Shown: positions 8,108 to 17,215, counted from the first letter of the stretch. The stretch is DNA of 40,448 nucleotides from an uncultured Mucilaginibacter sp. (GCA_903863845.1 CAIPDP010000108.1:1-40448); one strand, 5' to 3'. Made by a program: numbers and translations. Notes: generated by a model from the letters alone, not told the origin.

Positions 8108-9112
8108 TTAGTTAATTAATTCAGCTTCAAGGTCGGGTTTTGAAACGTCGGTAAGGGCCACTTTGCCACGTTCTTTTCTTACGATACGGTTGTAAAGGGA
8201 AATTTCCTTTTCAAAAAGAAAGCGGAAAAATAGCATGGTCCATGACTTATGCGACTGCAGGGAATCGTAATATTCAGGTGCAGCGCGTTTCAGTTCTGGT
8301 AGCTTATTCCATGGGATAGAAGGGAAATCGTGGTGCTCATTGTGATAGCCAACGTTGAACGCAACTGTATTTAATACACCGTAATAGCTATACGTTTCCT
8401 GTTCTGATTGAAAAGTAAGGTAGTGTTCCTGTACCCAGCGTGCGCCAAGGGGATGCAGGCCGATAGAGAACCAAAAACTAATAAACATAAAGGCAACCGC
8501 ATGAAAGCCGATAAAATACCAAACAGCGGCTGTAAAGGCTATCTGCACAACAATGTTGATCATCAGCCAGGTATCAAAAAATTTGATCTCCTTCAAACGT
8601 GAAACACGTGTTCCCTGAAAGATTGGGAAGAAAAGCAGCCAAAGCACTTTACCAATAAAATAGTTATTGATCAGTTTTGCTTCCCAGCGGTTAGGTAAGT
8701 CGGCATCCAGTTCGTGAATACCCTGGAATGAGTGGTGTTTGATATGGTATTTCTCGAAAGAAATTGCACCCGGCATGATATGTGGCAGGTTGGCAAAAAT
8801 TGCTGCCCAACGATTTGCGAGCGCATTTTTAAACAGCAATTGGTGCGCACACTCGTGGATCATTACAAAAAGCGAATGGTTGGCAAAAGCCCCATAACAA
8901 TAGGCAGCCGCAAAAACGATCCACCATGACTGGTCGCGAACCAACCAGGCTACACCCAGCATAGAACCCACCAGGCCTATGATAGCGACCATGGTCAGCG
9001 GGTTTTTACCAATTAGATTTCTAACTTGAGGAAACTGTTTTAAGATTTTTTTAGTACGAATACGATGTGGTTCAGATTCGGTAGAATAGACAAAATCAGT
9101 TCTAAATGCCAT
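8108..9112 (-). CDS. DES1-like sphingolipid delta-4 desaturase / fatty acid desaturase
   Basis: 334 aa integral membrane di-iron desaturase. Three histidine boxes are present: HECAH (86-90), HIKHH (123-127) and HNEHH (257-261). What sets it apart is its likeness over the whole length to eukaryotic dihydroceramide delta-4 desaturase: an N-terminal segment like the Lipid_DES domain (DFVYSTESEPHRIRTKKIL), NHS before the first box, ETYSYYGVLN, FNVGYHNEHHDFPSIP and EYYDSL. Sphingobacteriaceae make sphingolipids, so a ceramide or sphinganine substrate is plausible. An acyl-lipid desaturase is the alternative. The family is secure and the substrate is inferred. Confidence 0.88.
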   Translation of the reverse strand: MAFRTDFVYSTESEPHRIRTKKILKQFPQVRNLIGKNPLTMVAIIGLVGSMLGVAWLVRDQSWWIVFAAAYCYGAFANHSLFVMIHECAHQLLFKNALANRWAAIFANLPHIMPGAISFEKYHIKHHSFQGIHELDADLPNRWEAKLINNYFIGKVLWLLFFPIFQGTRVSRLKEIKFFDTWLMINIVVQIAFTAAVWYFIGFHAVAFMFISFWFSIGLHPLGARWVQEHYLTFQSEQETYSYYGVLNTVAFNVGYHNEHHDFPSIPWNKLPELKRAAPEYYDSLQSHKSWTMLFFRFLFEKEISLYNRIVRKERGKVALTDVSKPDLEAELIN

Positions 9113-9298
9113 GCGTGTAGTTTATTTAATTACGGGTGTTATAATAAATATTATTTCGTTTTCAATTGCTTGAAAAGGATTGAGCTTAATAGTTTTATTT
9201 AGCTATTTAAAGGGGCTGCCTAAAAATTATCCGGCTCTAAATATAAACGTTAATTCTGTAATAAAAACGTGATTTGAGGCATTTTTACACAAATAGTA
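9113..9298. other. Intergenic gap between desaturase start and pump 3' end
   Basis: 186 AT-rich bases containing the desaturase's upstream region. I found no clear TAnnTTTG promoter, ORF or strong terminator. Confidence 0.4.
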
Positions 9299-12200
9299 TC
9301 AATGTGTTTGGTGGAATTTACCTGAACGATAGAAAATTTGAAGCATACTCGGCAGTACGATCAGCAGCAAAGGTAAGGCGATAAGGAAACCGCCAATTAC
9401 TGCAATTGCCAGGGGTTGGTGCAATTGCGCCCCAGCGCCAATACCCAGTGCTAAAGGCATTAACGCAACAATGGCTCCGATAGCGGTCATTAATTTAGGT
9501 CGCAGGCGGGTTAATATGGCATATACTATAGCTTCGTTGATGTCCTGGTGTACGATGCCCGGGTGATTTTCCATGATCTCGAGCGCCCGTTGTTTGAATT
9601 GCAAAAAGGTAAATATGGCATTTTCGCCGATGATACCAACGATCATGATCAGCCCGGTATAACTGCCAACATTTAGGGGCGTTTTGGTGATGTATAAAGC
9701 CATCAGACTTCCGGAAGTACCTAATATTGCTATGATCAAAATAAGCAAGGCTATGCGGAACTGTTTGAACAGGAACAGGATAACGCCGAAGACCAATAAG
9801 CAGGCAACGATCAATATGGTCATTAATTCTTTGAACGATTGTTGTTGTTGCGCATAGTCGCCACCATATTCTATGTGGAAACCTTCGGGCAGATTTACAT
9901 TTTGGGCTATACTTTTTTGTATGGCCGGCATTACGCTGCCAATATCGGCACTATCTAAACGGGCAGTAACAATACCCATGGCCTGCAGGTTTTCGCGATT
10001 GATCTCAGCTTCGCCACCGGAAAGCTTTACCGTAGCAAGTTCATTGATCGGGATCAGTTTTCCTGCCGGAGTAAAAACAGTTTCATTCTTTATATCTTCA
10101 ACTTTAAGTGTCCTGTTGCCGGGGTAGACCATTCTGATGGGCGACAATTGCTCACGCTCGAGGATATTTCCTATGATGTTGCCTTCCAGTGATGTTTGCA
10201 ATTGAAACTGCAGGCTGGCCGGTGTAATATTATATTGAGCCAATTTACTATAGATCGGATCGATACTCACTGAAGGGCCGGCAATGACTATACCATCCAA
10301 AACATCAGCAGTACCCTTTACGGTGCTGGTGGCTTTTGCTATTTGTTTTGAAAGCTCATGCAATTTATCCGGGTTGTCGCCAAATACTTTTATCTGAATT
10401 GGCTCAACAGATGTGGTCAGATCGCCAAGCATATCCGTTATTACCTGTCCGAATTCGATCACCAAAGCAGGTTGGTTGGCGGCTATCTTCTGACGAAGTT
10501 CGCTTATCACCTCGTCGGTAGTTCTGTCTCTTTTCTTTTTTAGCTGGATCAGGTAATCGCCGCGGTTAGGCTCAGTGATAAAGAAACCCATTTCGGTTCC
10601 CGTCCGGCGGGAGTAGGCATTAACTTCGGGAACTTTAACGATGATCTTTTCTACTTCACGTAACATCCTGTCTGTTTCTTCCAGCGATGTACCGGCGGGC
10701 GAATGGTAATCGAGCACGATACTACCTTCGTCCATATCCGGCAGGAAGCCGGTTTCCAGCAAGCCAGGTAATATGGCCAGTGCTGCAATGCAAACACCCA
10801 TAATGATCAAACTTAACCAGGGGTGCAGGATAAACCATTTGACCCATTGTTGTTTTTTAACCAGGTGTATCTCTTCCTTTTGATCGCGACTTATTTTCTT
10901 CTTATTTTTTCGGGTGAGCAATAAATAGATAACAGGCAAGCCGATCCATGTTACAAAGAATGAACACACCAGCGTGATGATCATGGTGTTCGTCAGAATA
11001 TTAAAATAAGCTCCGGCAACACCACTCATTAAAAAGAAAGGAACGAATATCACAATAGTGCTGACTGACGAACCTATCATAGCAGGGAAAAGGTAATCGA
11101 TCGCTTTTTGCAGGATAGTGGATGTGGGTTCGTCAGGATGCTCTTCGTGGGTTCTATGGATCTGCTCCACCACTACAATAGCATCATCAATGATCAAACC
11201 TATGGCTGCCGCTATAGCGCCCAGGGTCATGATGTTGAAGGTATAACCAAGCCCGTATAATACCAACAGGGTAAGACCAAGTGTAACCGGTATGGTGATC
11301 AAAATGGTAGCGCTTGCCTTCAATGAACGAAGGAATATGACCGCAACAATAATAGCAAGCAGCAAACCTATCCAAAGACTGTCGCTTACGCTTTTGATCG
11401 AGTCGTTCACAAAATCAGCCTGAATATAATAGGGTTTTATGGTAACGTCCTTCGGCAATAGTTTTTGCAGATCGGTGACTTTGGCAGCCATATCAGATGA
11501 TAGGGATACCAGGTTTGCATTGGGCTGTTTGATCACTGCGATGAGCACGCCCGGGTGTCCATTTGCATTGATCTTTACGTATTCGGTCCCTTCATCAATA
11601 TTAATTTGAGCAAAATCTTTCAGTCTTGTAATTCTCTTACGGTTATTGCCAATCACCAGGTTTGCCAACTGGTCCTTTGCGTTGATGGTGGCATCGGTAA
11701 CAGTAAGATAGAAGAGTTTATAGTCGGATAAATACCCCTCAGATTTTACAAAATTGGTATTGCTAAGCGTCGTACTGATGATATCAGGCGTTAAGCCAAG
11801 CGAACTCATTTTTTGCTTATCCAGCGTAAGCCAGTATTCTTTCGCCTTCCCACCAATTATCCTGATCTCGGAAACCCCATCGACCTGTGAAAGAAAAGGT
11901 TTGATCGTATAGGTAGCCAATTGACGCAATTCGATGGGGCTACGGGTATGGCTTTCAAGGGTGTAGCCACTTACCGGCAGGATGGAAGGATTCATTTTCG
12001 CAACCGTAATATTTACGTCGGCGGGTAATTCATTTTTTACCTGATCGATACTGCTTTGGATACGCTGCTGGGCGAGGTCGATATCAGAGCCCCAGTTTAA
12101 ATAGGCAGATATTTCGCAACTACCGCGACCGGTAGTGCTTCTTACAGTTTGCAATTCAGGCACCTGTTTAATGGCGTTTTCTAACGGCTTGGTAACCGTA

Positions 12201-12385
12201 ACCATCATTTTATTAACCGGCTGCAAACCTTCTTCAGCTATGATCTTTATTTTAGGAAATGTAATCTCGGGGAAAAGCGAGGTCTGCATTTTTGAATACA
12301 CAAACAAACCACTCATGATAATGAGTGAAAGCACCAGGCTAAGTGGTTTTTTGTGCGATATGAAGAAATCCCTGATCGGTGTCAT
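9299..12385 (-). CDS. RND efflux permease (AcrB-like superfamily)
   Basis: 1028 aa inner-membrane pump with the usual 12-TM layout and two large periplasmic loops. TM1 starts at about residue 13. The proton-relay pair is Asp400-Asp401 in IGLIIDDAIVVVEQ, the hydrophobe/multidrug arrangement rather than the heavy-metal DFG arrangement. Where AcrB has its conserved TM10 lysine (K940), this protein has Glu921 in GIIGENAIFTF. Its start overlaps the adaptor stop by one base (TAATG), so translation is probably coupled. Together with the adaptor and TolC protein it forms a complete tripartite pump. The substrate cannot be told from sequence. Confidence 0.95.
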   Translation of the reverse strand: MTPIRDFFISHKKPLSLVLSLIIMSGLFVYSKMQTSLFPEITFPKIKIIAEEGLQPVNKMMVTVTKPLENAIKQVPELQTVRSTTGRGSCEISAYLNWGSDIDLAQQRIQSSIDQVKNELPADVNITVAKMNPSILPVSGYTLESHTRSPIELRQLATYTIKPFLSQVDGVSEIRIIGGKAKEYWLTLDKQKMSSLGLTPDIISTTLSNTNFVKSEGYLSDYKLFYLTVTDATINAKDQLANLVIGNNRKRITRLKDFAQINIDEGTEYVKINANGHPGVLIAVIKQPNANLVSLSSDMAAKVTDLQKLLPKDVTIKPYYIQADFVNDSIKSVSDSLWIGLLLAIIVAVIFLRSLKASATILITIPVTLGLTLLVLYGLGYTFNIMTLGAIAAAIGLIIDDAIVVVEQIHRTHEEHPDEPTSTILQKAIDYLFPAMIGSSVSTIVIFVPFFLMSGVAGAYFNILTNTMIITLVCSFFVTWIGLPVIYLLLTRKNKKKISRDQKEEIHLVKKQQWVKWFILHPWLSLIIMGVCIAALAILPGLLETGFLPDMDEGSIVLDYHSPAGTSLEETDRMLREVEKIIVKVPEVNAYSRRTGTEMGFFITEPNRGDYLIQLKKKRDRTTDEVISELRQKIAANQPALVIEFGQVITDMLGDLTTSVEPIQIKVFGDNPDKLHELSKQIAKATSTVKGTADVLDGIVIAGPSVSIDPIYSKLAQYNITPASLQFQLQTSLEGNIIGNILEREQLSPIRMVYPGNRTLKVEDIKNETVFTPAGKLIPINELATVKLSGGEAEINRENLQAMGIVTARLDSADIGSVMPAIQKSIAQNVNLPEGFHIEYGGDYAQQQQSFKELMTILIVACLLVFGVILFLFKQFRIALLILIIAILGTSGSLMALYITKTPLNVGSYTGLIMIVGIIGENAIFTFLQFKQRALEIMENHPGIVHQDINEAIVYAILTRLRPKLMTAIGAIVALMPLALGIGAGAQLHQPLAIAVIGGFLIALPLLLIVLPSMLQIFYRSGKFHQTH

Positions 12386-13332
12386 TATTGTACGATTTTT
12401 ATTTTGGCCGTATCAGGTAAACCGTAATTGCCGGTAACAACTATCTTGTCACCTGGTTGGAATTTAGGCGACAATACTTCTATCCGGTCACCAGTCTCGA
12501 TACCCCTGGTGATCGGAATTTTTACAGCTGTAGTTTGGTTGATCAGTTTCATCACCCAAAATTCTGTTTGGGTTTCATTTGATAATACCGCATCTTTTGG
12601 CAGCGATTGGGTTTTGTTTTTTGCCGATTTAACGATCCGTGCTTTAGCTACCAGGTTTTCGGGTATTTGCTGCCCGCTGTTTACTTTTAAAACTACTGCC
12701 TGAGTTTGGGCAACCGTATCTACCGATGGCATAAACGAACTGACCGTGCCATCTAAATTTTGCCCCCCTGGCAGGCTAAGCCTGATATGCTCATTCAGAT
12801 TTACATATTGCCGTAATTCGTAGGGTAACTGAAGCAGGAATACGAAACTTGAGCGATCGCTTATCGTAGCCAGAGCCTCGCCGTCCTGCACGTAATCGCC
12901 AAGCTGATGATTCATTTGTGATATGTACCCGTTTTTAGATGATTTTATCTTGCTTAATCCTGAAAACTTCAGCGTTGAGTCTAATACCGAAATACTGTTG
13001 CCGATCGCCTGGGCCTCTTTAGTTTTTATTTCAAACAATAGCTGCCCGATTTTCACTTCCTGACCCTGTTGGGTATTTACTTTAGTGATATAGCCGATAG
13101 CGTTTGATTTGACGTAGTTTTTTTGAAGAAATACCGAGGTTGCATTCAAGTCGATATAATCAGTCATTGAATTTTGGTCGATCGTGGTTACCGTAACAGG
13201 TGTTTGGGCTTCAACCTTTGATGTATCTTCGTCGTCAGCTTTTTTGTTGCTGGTACAGGAGCTAAGCGCAATAGTTAAACCCGCAACTAAATAAAGCAGC
13301 TGACCGGTGTATTTGGCGATCTTTGTTTTCAT
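12385..13332 (-). CDS. RND periplasmic adaptor subunit, lipoprotein (membrane fusion protein)
   Basis: 315 aa. Signal peptide with lipobox LSSC (Cys26), so it is probably anchored to a membrane by lipid. The core holds the split biotinyl-lipoyl hairpin domain (IGYITKVNTQQGQEVKIGQLLFEIKT and SKNGYISQMNHQLGDYVQDGEALATI), then beta-barrel and membrane-proximal domains. It lies between the TolC gene (one base apart) and the permease gene (one-base overlap). The alpha-helical hairpin is short for the family. Confidence 0.93.
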   Translation of the reverse strand: MKTKIAKYTGQLLYLVAGLTIALSSCTSNKKADDEDTSKVEAQTPVTVTTIDQNSMTDYIDLNATSVFLQKNYVKSNAIGYITKVNTQQGQEVKIGQLLFEIKTKEAQAIGNSISVLDSTLKFSGLSKIKSSKNGYISQMNHQLGDYVQDGEALATISDRSSFVFLLQLPYELRQYVNLNEHIRLSLPGGQNLDGTVSSFMPSVDTVAQTQAVVLKVNSGQQIPENLVAKARIVKSAKNKTQSLPKDAVLSNETQTEFWVMKLINQTTAVKIPITRGIETGDRIEVLSPKFQPGDKIVVTGNYGLPDTAKIKIVQ

Positions 13333-13333
13333 G

Positions 13334-14575
13334 TTACTTATTCCAGTAGTTTAATTGGTTGATCAATTGTAATTTACTGATCAGGGTTTGTGTTTTCAGG
13401 TTCCTTACGGTCAGGTAATTATTGATAGCTAATATCAGGTCGGCAATTTTAACATCACCGTTTTCCAGTAATTTAGTGTCCACTTTGATCAGCGTTTCTG
13501 AATATTTTATCTGATCTTCAATTTGTGGCATCAGTGTTTCATTTTCATTGATCTGCTGTGTCAGCTGGGCAATTTGCTGGCGGTATTGCACATTAAAAAA
13601 GGCTTTGTAATTTTCCCTGGTCTCCTCTTCCAGCGAAAATTTTTTGTATTGTAATTTCCGCTGCCCGCCATCATAAAGCGGTATCGATAAACCAAAGCCA
13701 AAACTGGTACCGAAATTTCTCCAGGCCTGTCCCATAAAGTCGCTGTTATAACCCGCGTCGGCAAAAATATTTGCTTTGGGTTTATAAGTATAGTCTAGCT
13801 GCTGGCGACTGTTGACGATCTTTAAACTGTCAAGCCGGTATTGCGTAAAAAATATACTGTTATTATTAGTAAATGGTACGATCCGCTCTAAACCAGGGTA
13901 GCTGAGTTCGGTTTGGGTGGTGTCTGCAATACCTGCCAGGTAGTTCAAGGTGGCGAAATCATTTTTATATTGCAAACGGGCTTGCGATAATTGAAGTTCC
14001 TGTTGTTTTAACGTTACCAGGAAAGTCAGGTAATCGCTTTGATGGTAAACGTTATTCTGGGTAAGCTTTTTCAACACTTCTTCTTCCGAACTTAGTAGTG
14101 TAACGATCTCGCGGTTGAATTTTAGTTGTTGCTGGTCGCCATAGGTAGTAACATATTGTGCAGTTATAGCTTTTTTCAGATCCTGCTCAGATATCCTCGC
14201 CTGATTCATCGTTGATGCTGATTGCAGCGAAATGCCTTCCAACTGGGTATTGACGTTATTTTTACTGACAATAGCCTTATTGATACCTACCAGACCATTG
14301 AGCGTATGGGCATTAGTGATGGGTTCGGAATACCCTACGCTACCAATTGTAGGCGCATACAAACCAGCACTTGTTAAAGCGACCTGGGGTTTGTAACCGG
14401 CTAACAATCTCAAGCTATCTAATTGATTAGAAGCTATCTGGTTACTGAGATCTTTAATAAGTGGACTATTGCTTTTGGCTAACTCAATATATCGATCTAA
14501 AGTATTGACCGATTGCGCAAAGGAATGGAAAGAAATAAATACGGTTAGAATAACACCAAAAAGCCATTTCATCAA
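13334..14575 (-). CDS. TolC-family outer membrane efflux protein
   Basis: 413 aa with cleavable signal peptide (MMKWLFGVILTVFISFHSFAQS). Two helical repeats of the outer membrane efflux protein family are visible: an N-terminal LAKSNSPLIKDLSNQI start and a second half with FGFGLSIPLYDGGQRKLQYKKF. First gene of the pump operon, separated by a single base from the adaptor. It lies 66 bases downstream, in the same direction, of the histidine kinase stop, so read-through from the two-component genes is possible. Confidence 0.93.
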   Translation of the reverse strand: MMKWLFGVILTVFISFHSFAQSVNTLDRYIELAKSNSPLIKDLSNQIASNQLDSLRLLAGYKPQVALTSAGLYAPTIGSVGYSEPITNAHTLNGLVGINKAIVSKNNVNTQLEGISLQSASTMNQARISEQDLKKAITAQYVTTYGDQQQLKFNREIVTLLSSEEEVLKKLTQNNVYHQSDYLTFLVTLKQQELQLSQARLQYKNDFATLNYLAGIADTTQTELSYPGLERIVPFTNNNSIFFTQYRLDSLKIVNSRQQLDYTYKPKANIFADAGYNSDFMGQAWRNFGTSFGFGLSIPLYDGGQRKLQYKKFSLEEETRENYKAFFNVQYRQQIAQLTQQINENETLMPQIEDQIKYSETLIKVDTKLLENGDVKIADLILAINNYLTVRNLKTQTLISKLQLINQLNYWNK

Positions 14576-14601
14576 ATACTGGGTTGAGGATTTTGCACCT
14601 A

Positions 14602-14622
14602 AAATAAATATTAAATTCTGTA
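14602..14622 (-). promoter_or_regulatory. Weak candidate response-regulator box upstream of the pump operon
   Basis: On the minus strand, TACAGAATTT (14613-14622) matches TACAGATTTT, found upstream of the receptor gene, at 9 of 10 bases. An AT-rich half-site follows 11 bases on. It lies 27 to 47 bases before the TolC start. The second half matches poorly, so this is tentative. Confidence 0.35.
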
Positions 14623-14641
14623 AAAATTTAGGATAAGCCGG

Positions 14642-15919
14642 TCAAAAACTTATCGTGAAAATATGTAACCCGTTTTTAAATGTGTACAGCAATTCGAAAC
14701 CAAGGTTTTCGCAGATTTCTTTTGATATGGTTAAGCCCAGACCGCTTCCTTCAGAACTGCTGGATTTGCTGAATCGTTTAAATACCTGCTCGGGCTTTAG
14801 CGCAATATCATCGCCGGTATTTTCAATTACCAGTTGATTTGCCCTTAGCTTGATATTGATTTTGCCTCCCTGGTAATTATGCCTGATGGCATTGCTGAAA
14901 AGATTGTTCAATAGCACATCTGTGAGGTAGGGGTTGGTATCCAGTTCTTTTTCACCAAGCTCAACGTTTACATTGAGCTGCTTATCGTTGAATATTTCCT
15001 CAAACTGAATAACAAGGTCGTCAATAACTGTTGCCAGGTTGATGTTTTTATGACCCTCGAGTAGCCGGTTTTCAATTTTTACAAGCAGCAATAACGATTG
15101 GTTAAGCCGGGTAAGACGGGATACGGCACTGTAAAGATCGTTCAATAGTTTGCTTTGCTGGTCCGAGAAATGTTCTGTTTGTAAAAGCGTATCCAGTTTT
15201 GAATTAATAACAGCAATGGGTGTAAGTAGTTCGTGTGAGGCGTTTTCGGTAAATGTTTTAAGGTCTTTATAGTCGTTTTTTACACGCGATGACATCGCGC
15301 TCACAGCCTGGTTCAACTCTTTGAATTCATCGATATTTGTTTCTGGTTGTGGAATGGCATTAGGGTCAGACAAATTAAATGAGCGGAGTTCTTTCAATAA
15401 ATTATGGAAGGGTTGCCAAAGCCTATTAAGCAACAAGCGGTTTGTCATGAAAAGCACCAATAACAATAACAGGATGACGCCTGCTGTTATACCGAATATG
15501 ATCGTCAGCAAATCTTCAGTTTCGACCGTCGATTTCACGATCAATACCCGATAATATTTGTTTCCAACTGCTACCGAACTGATCAGGCCCCGCCCTGATT
15601 CAAAAACTTCATGGCGGTGATGTCGTCCATGATGTTCAGAAGGAAAATTTCGGAATAAAGTGTCCAGATAATCGCGTTTTACAGATCCGGGAGCTGCTTC
15701 TTCAAAATGGATCTGCTGATCCTCCGATTCAAATACCTGGGGTAAAACATGGTTGATTCGTACATATTCAAATATTTCATGCTCTTCAACCGCCAGGTCT
15801 TTGTCAATATCTTCTACCAAAATCAGTTTGATAGCTACATAGTAAATAATTCCGGTAAACAACATCACAACTATGGTGGTTACCAGCGTTACCCGGTTGT
15901 ATTTTGAAAGCAGTTTCAT
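14642..15919 (-). CDS. Sensor histidine kinase with His-rich periplasmic domain
   Basis: 425 aa. TM1 is about residues 9-31, the periplasmic domain about 32-136 and TM2 about 137-158. A linker (HAMP-like), the HisKA helix with phosphoacceptor His229 in NASHELLTPIAVI, and an HATPase domain ending in SSSEGSGLGLTISKEI follow. The periplasmic part contains HHGRHHRHE (96-104), a possible metal-binding stretch. The start overlaps the regulator stop by four bases (ATGA), so the pair is co-translated. Likely signals are metal or envelope stress; only the metal idea has sequence support, and that is weak. Confidence 0.93.
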   Translation of the reverse strand: MKLLSKYNRVTLVTTIVVMLFTGIIYYVAIKLILVEDIDKDLAVEEHEIFEYVRINHVLPQVFESEDQQIHFEEAAPGSVKRDYLDTLFRNFPSEHHGRHHRHEVFESGRGLISSVAVGNKYYRVLIVKSTVETEDLLTIIFGITAGVILLLLLVLFMTNRLLLNRLWQPFHNLLKELRSFNLSDPNAIPQPETNIDEFKELNQAVSAMSSRVKNDYKDLKTFTENASHELLTPIAVINSKLDTLLQTEHFSDQQSKLLNDLYSAVSRLTRLNQSLLLLVKIENRLLEGHKNINLATVIDDLVIQFEEIFNDKQLNVNVELGEKELDTNPYLTDVLLNNLFSNAIRHNYQGGKINIKLRANQLVIENTGDDIALKPEQVFKRFSKSSSSEGSGLGLTISKEICENLGFELLYTFKNGLHIFTISF

Positions 15920-16593
15920 TGCTCGGTAAATTTGTAGCCCATGCCGTAAGTGGCGTGGATATAATCATTGCAGCCTGCTTCCAGCAATTTTTTTCTCAGG
16001 TTTTTAATATGCGAATAAATAAAGTCAAAATTATTGACCATATCTATGCCATCCCCCCAAAGGTGTTCAGCAATAGCATTCTTAGAAACTACTTTTCCTT
16101 TGTTTGCTACGAAGTAAAGCAACAGGGCATACTCCTTTCGGGTGAGTTTAACTGCTTGATCTTTAACCTTGATCGATTTGGCCAGCAAATCAATTGCGAT
16201 CTCATTGAACAGAAGGATATTGCTCCCATTGAAAGATTTTCTCCGGATAATTGCTGATACTCTTGCCCGGAGTTCAGAAAGATGGAAGGGTTTAACCAGG
16301 TAATCATCGGCACCCAGGTCAAGCCCCTCCAGCCGGTCGTCCAGCGAATTTTTTGCTGAGATGATCAAAATGCCGTCGTTATATTCTTTTTGTTTGATGG
16401 TTTTTAAAATATCAATTCCATTGCCGCCGGGCAGTGTTATATCAAGTAAAATACAGTCATAACGGTACAGACTAACTTTGGCCAATGCTTCGGCAAAGGA
16501 AGAAGCTGTTTCACAAATATTGCCAGCCTCGGCAAAATATTCTTCAATACTTTCCCGTAATCCTTTTTCGTCCTCTACAATAAGTAACTTCAT
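15916..16593 (-). CDS. OmpR/PhoB-family response regulator
   Basis: 225 aa starting MKLLIVEDEKG at 16593. A 25-codon in-frame extension to 16668 would cover the promoter and is rejected. Receiver domain: acidic pair Glu7/Asp8, phosphoacceptor Asp51 in ILLDITLPGG, Ser79 and Lys101 in DYLVKPF. The C-terminal winged helix has LTRKEYALLLYF and the end YIHATYGMGYKFTEQ, typical of OmpR regulators. It is paired with the downstream kinase. A matching direct-repeat box sits over its own promoter, suggesting autoregulation. Confidence 0.95.
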   Translation of the reverse strand: MKLLIVEDEKGLRESIEEYFAEAGNICETASSFAEALAKVSLYRYDCILLDITLPGGNGIDILKTIKQKEYNDGILIISAKNSLDDRLEGLDLGADDYLVKPFHLSELRARVSAIIRRKSFNGSNILLFNEIAIDLLAKSIKVKDQAVKLTRKEYALLLYFVANKGKVVSKNAIAEHLWGDGIDMVNNFDFIYSHIKNLRKKLLEAGCNDYIHATYGMGYKFTEQ

Positions 16594-16609
16594 TGAAAAA
16601 ACTTTTTGA

Positions 16610-16617
16610 CAAAAATA
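16610..16617 (-). promoter_or_regulatory. -7 box of the response regulator promoter
   Basis: TATTTTTG on the minus strand fits TAnnTTTG and lies 16 bases before the start at 16593. No clean TTTG at 19-21 bases upstream; that region holds the direct-repeat box instead, as expected for an activated or autoregulated promoter. Confidence 0.5.
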
Positions 16618-16619
16618 TA

Positions 16620-16651
16620 AACAGATTTTGTACAAATATTGTAATTGTGAT
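16620..16651. promoter_or_regulatory. Candidate response-regulator box, three units at 11-base period
   Basis: AACAGATTTT, TACAAATATT and TAATTGTGAT start at 16620, 16631 and 16642, each unit followed or preceded by G. OmpR-family regulators commonly bind direct repeats about 11 bases apart. It lies between the divergent regulator and EamA genes and shares ACAGATTTTGTACA with the receptor's upstream region. Confidence 0.5.
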
Positions 16652-16692
16652 TTCACATATTGACACAATTCAATATTTTAATCATTAAACCT

Positions 16693-17127
16693 ATGTGGTG
16701 GACCTACGCTTTACTATCAGCACTATTTGCAGCCCTTACGGCTATTTTTGCAAAGATCGGCATTAAAGGGGTCGATAGCGACCTTGCAACCGCAATTCGT
16801 ACAGCTATTATCCTAGTTATTGCCTGGGGAGTAGCATTTATCAGAGGTAGTACTGCAAATATTGGCGGGCTTACCCGCTTTAACTGGATATTTCTGGTAT
16901 TGTCAGGGTGTGCCACTGGCTTATCCTGGATATTTTACTTCAAGGCACTACAGGTTGGTGAGGTTTCGCAAGTGGCACCGGTTGACAAGTTAAGTGTAGC
17001 GTTGGCGATCGTGCTTTCGGCAATTTTTTTAAAGGAATCACTCACCTGGCAAACAACCATTGGCGCGCTGCTGATACTGGCCGGAACGGTTGTGATCATA
17101 TTGCCCAGCCACTATTTTAAAATTTAG
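16693..17127 (+). CDS. Half-size EamA/DMT-family membrane protein
   Basis: 144 aa, starting MWWTYALLSALFAALTAIFAKIGIKG; an in-frame Met at 16660 lies in the promoter region and is rejected. Four to five TM segments make a single EamA domain, where most DMT transporters have two. Single-domain members of about 140 aa are known and presumably dimerise. The C-terminal SLTWQTTIGALLILAGTVVIIL phrase is typical. Diverges from the response regulator and precedes the outer membrane receptor. Substrate unknown. Confidence 0.85.
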   Translation: MWWTYALLSALFAALTAIFAKIGIKGVDSDLATAIRTAIILVIAWGVAFIRGSTANIGGLTRFNWIFLVLSGCATGLSWIFYFKALQVGEVSQVAPVDKLSVALAIVLSAIFLKESLTWQTTIGALLILAGTVVIILPSHYFKI

Positions 17128-17173
17128 TCACCTAATTGTCACTGTGTAACAATAACACGACTAATAAAGCTGT

Positions 17174-17194
17174 TACAGATTTTGTACAGATTTT
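17174..17194 (+). promoter_or_regulatory. Candidate response-regulator box, perfect tandem TACAGATTTT
   Basis: TACAGATTTT occurs at 17174-17183 and 17185-17194, exactly 11 bases apart, 22 bases before the receptor start. It shares ACAGATTTTGTACA with the box upstream of the nearby OmpR-type regulator. Confidence 0.55.
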
Positions 17195-17215
17195 CTGTGC
17201 AATTTCGCCCTGATT

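Noticed and set aside
16594..16668. Upstream start for the OmpR-type regulator
   Set aside because: Covers the promoter and the direct-repeat box; the receiver fold begins exactly at MKLLIVEDE.
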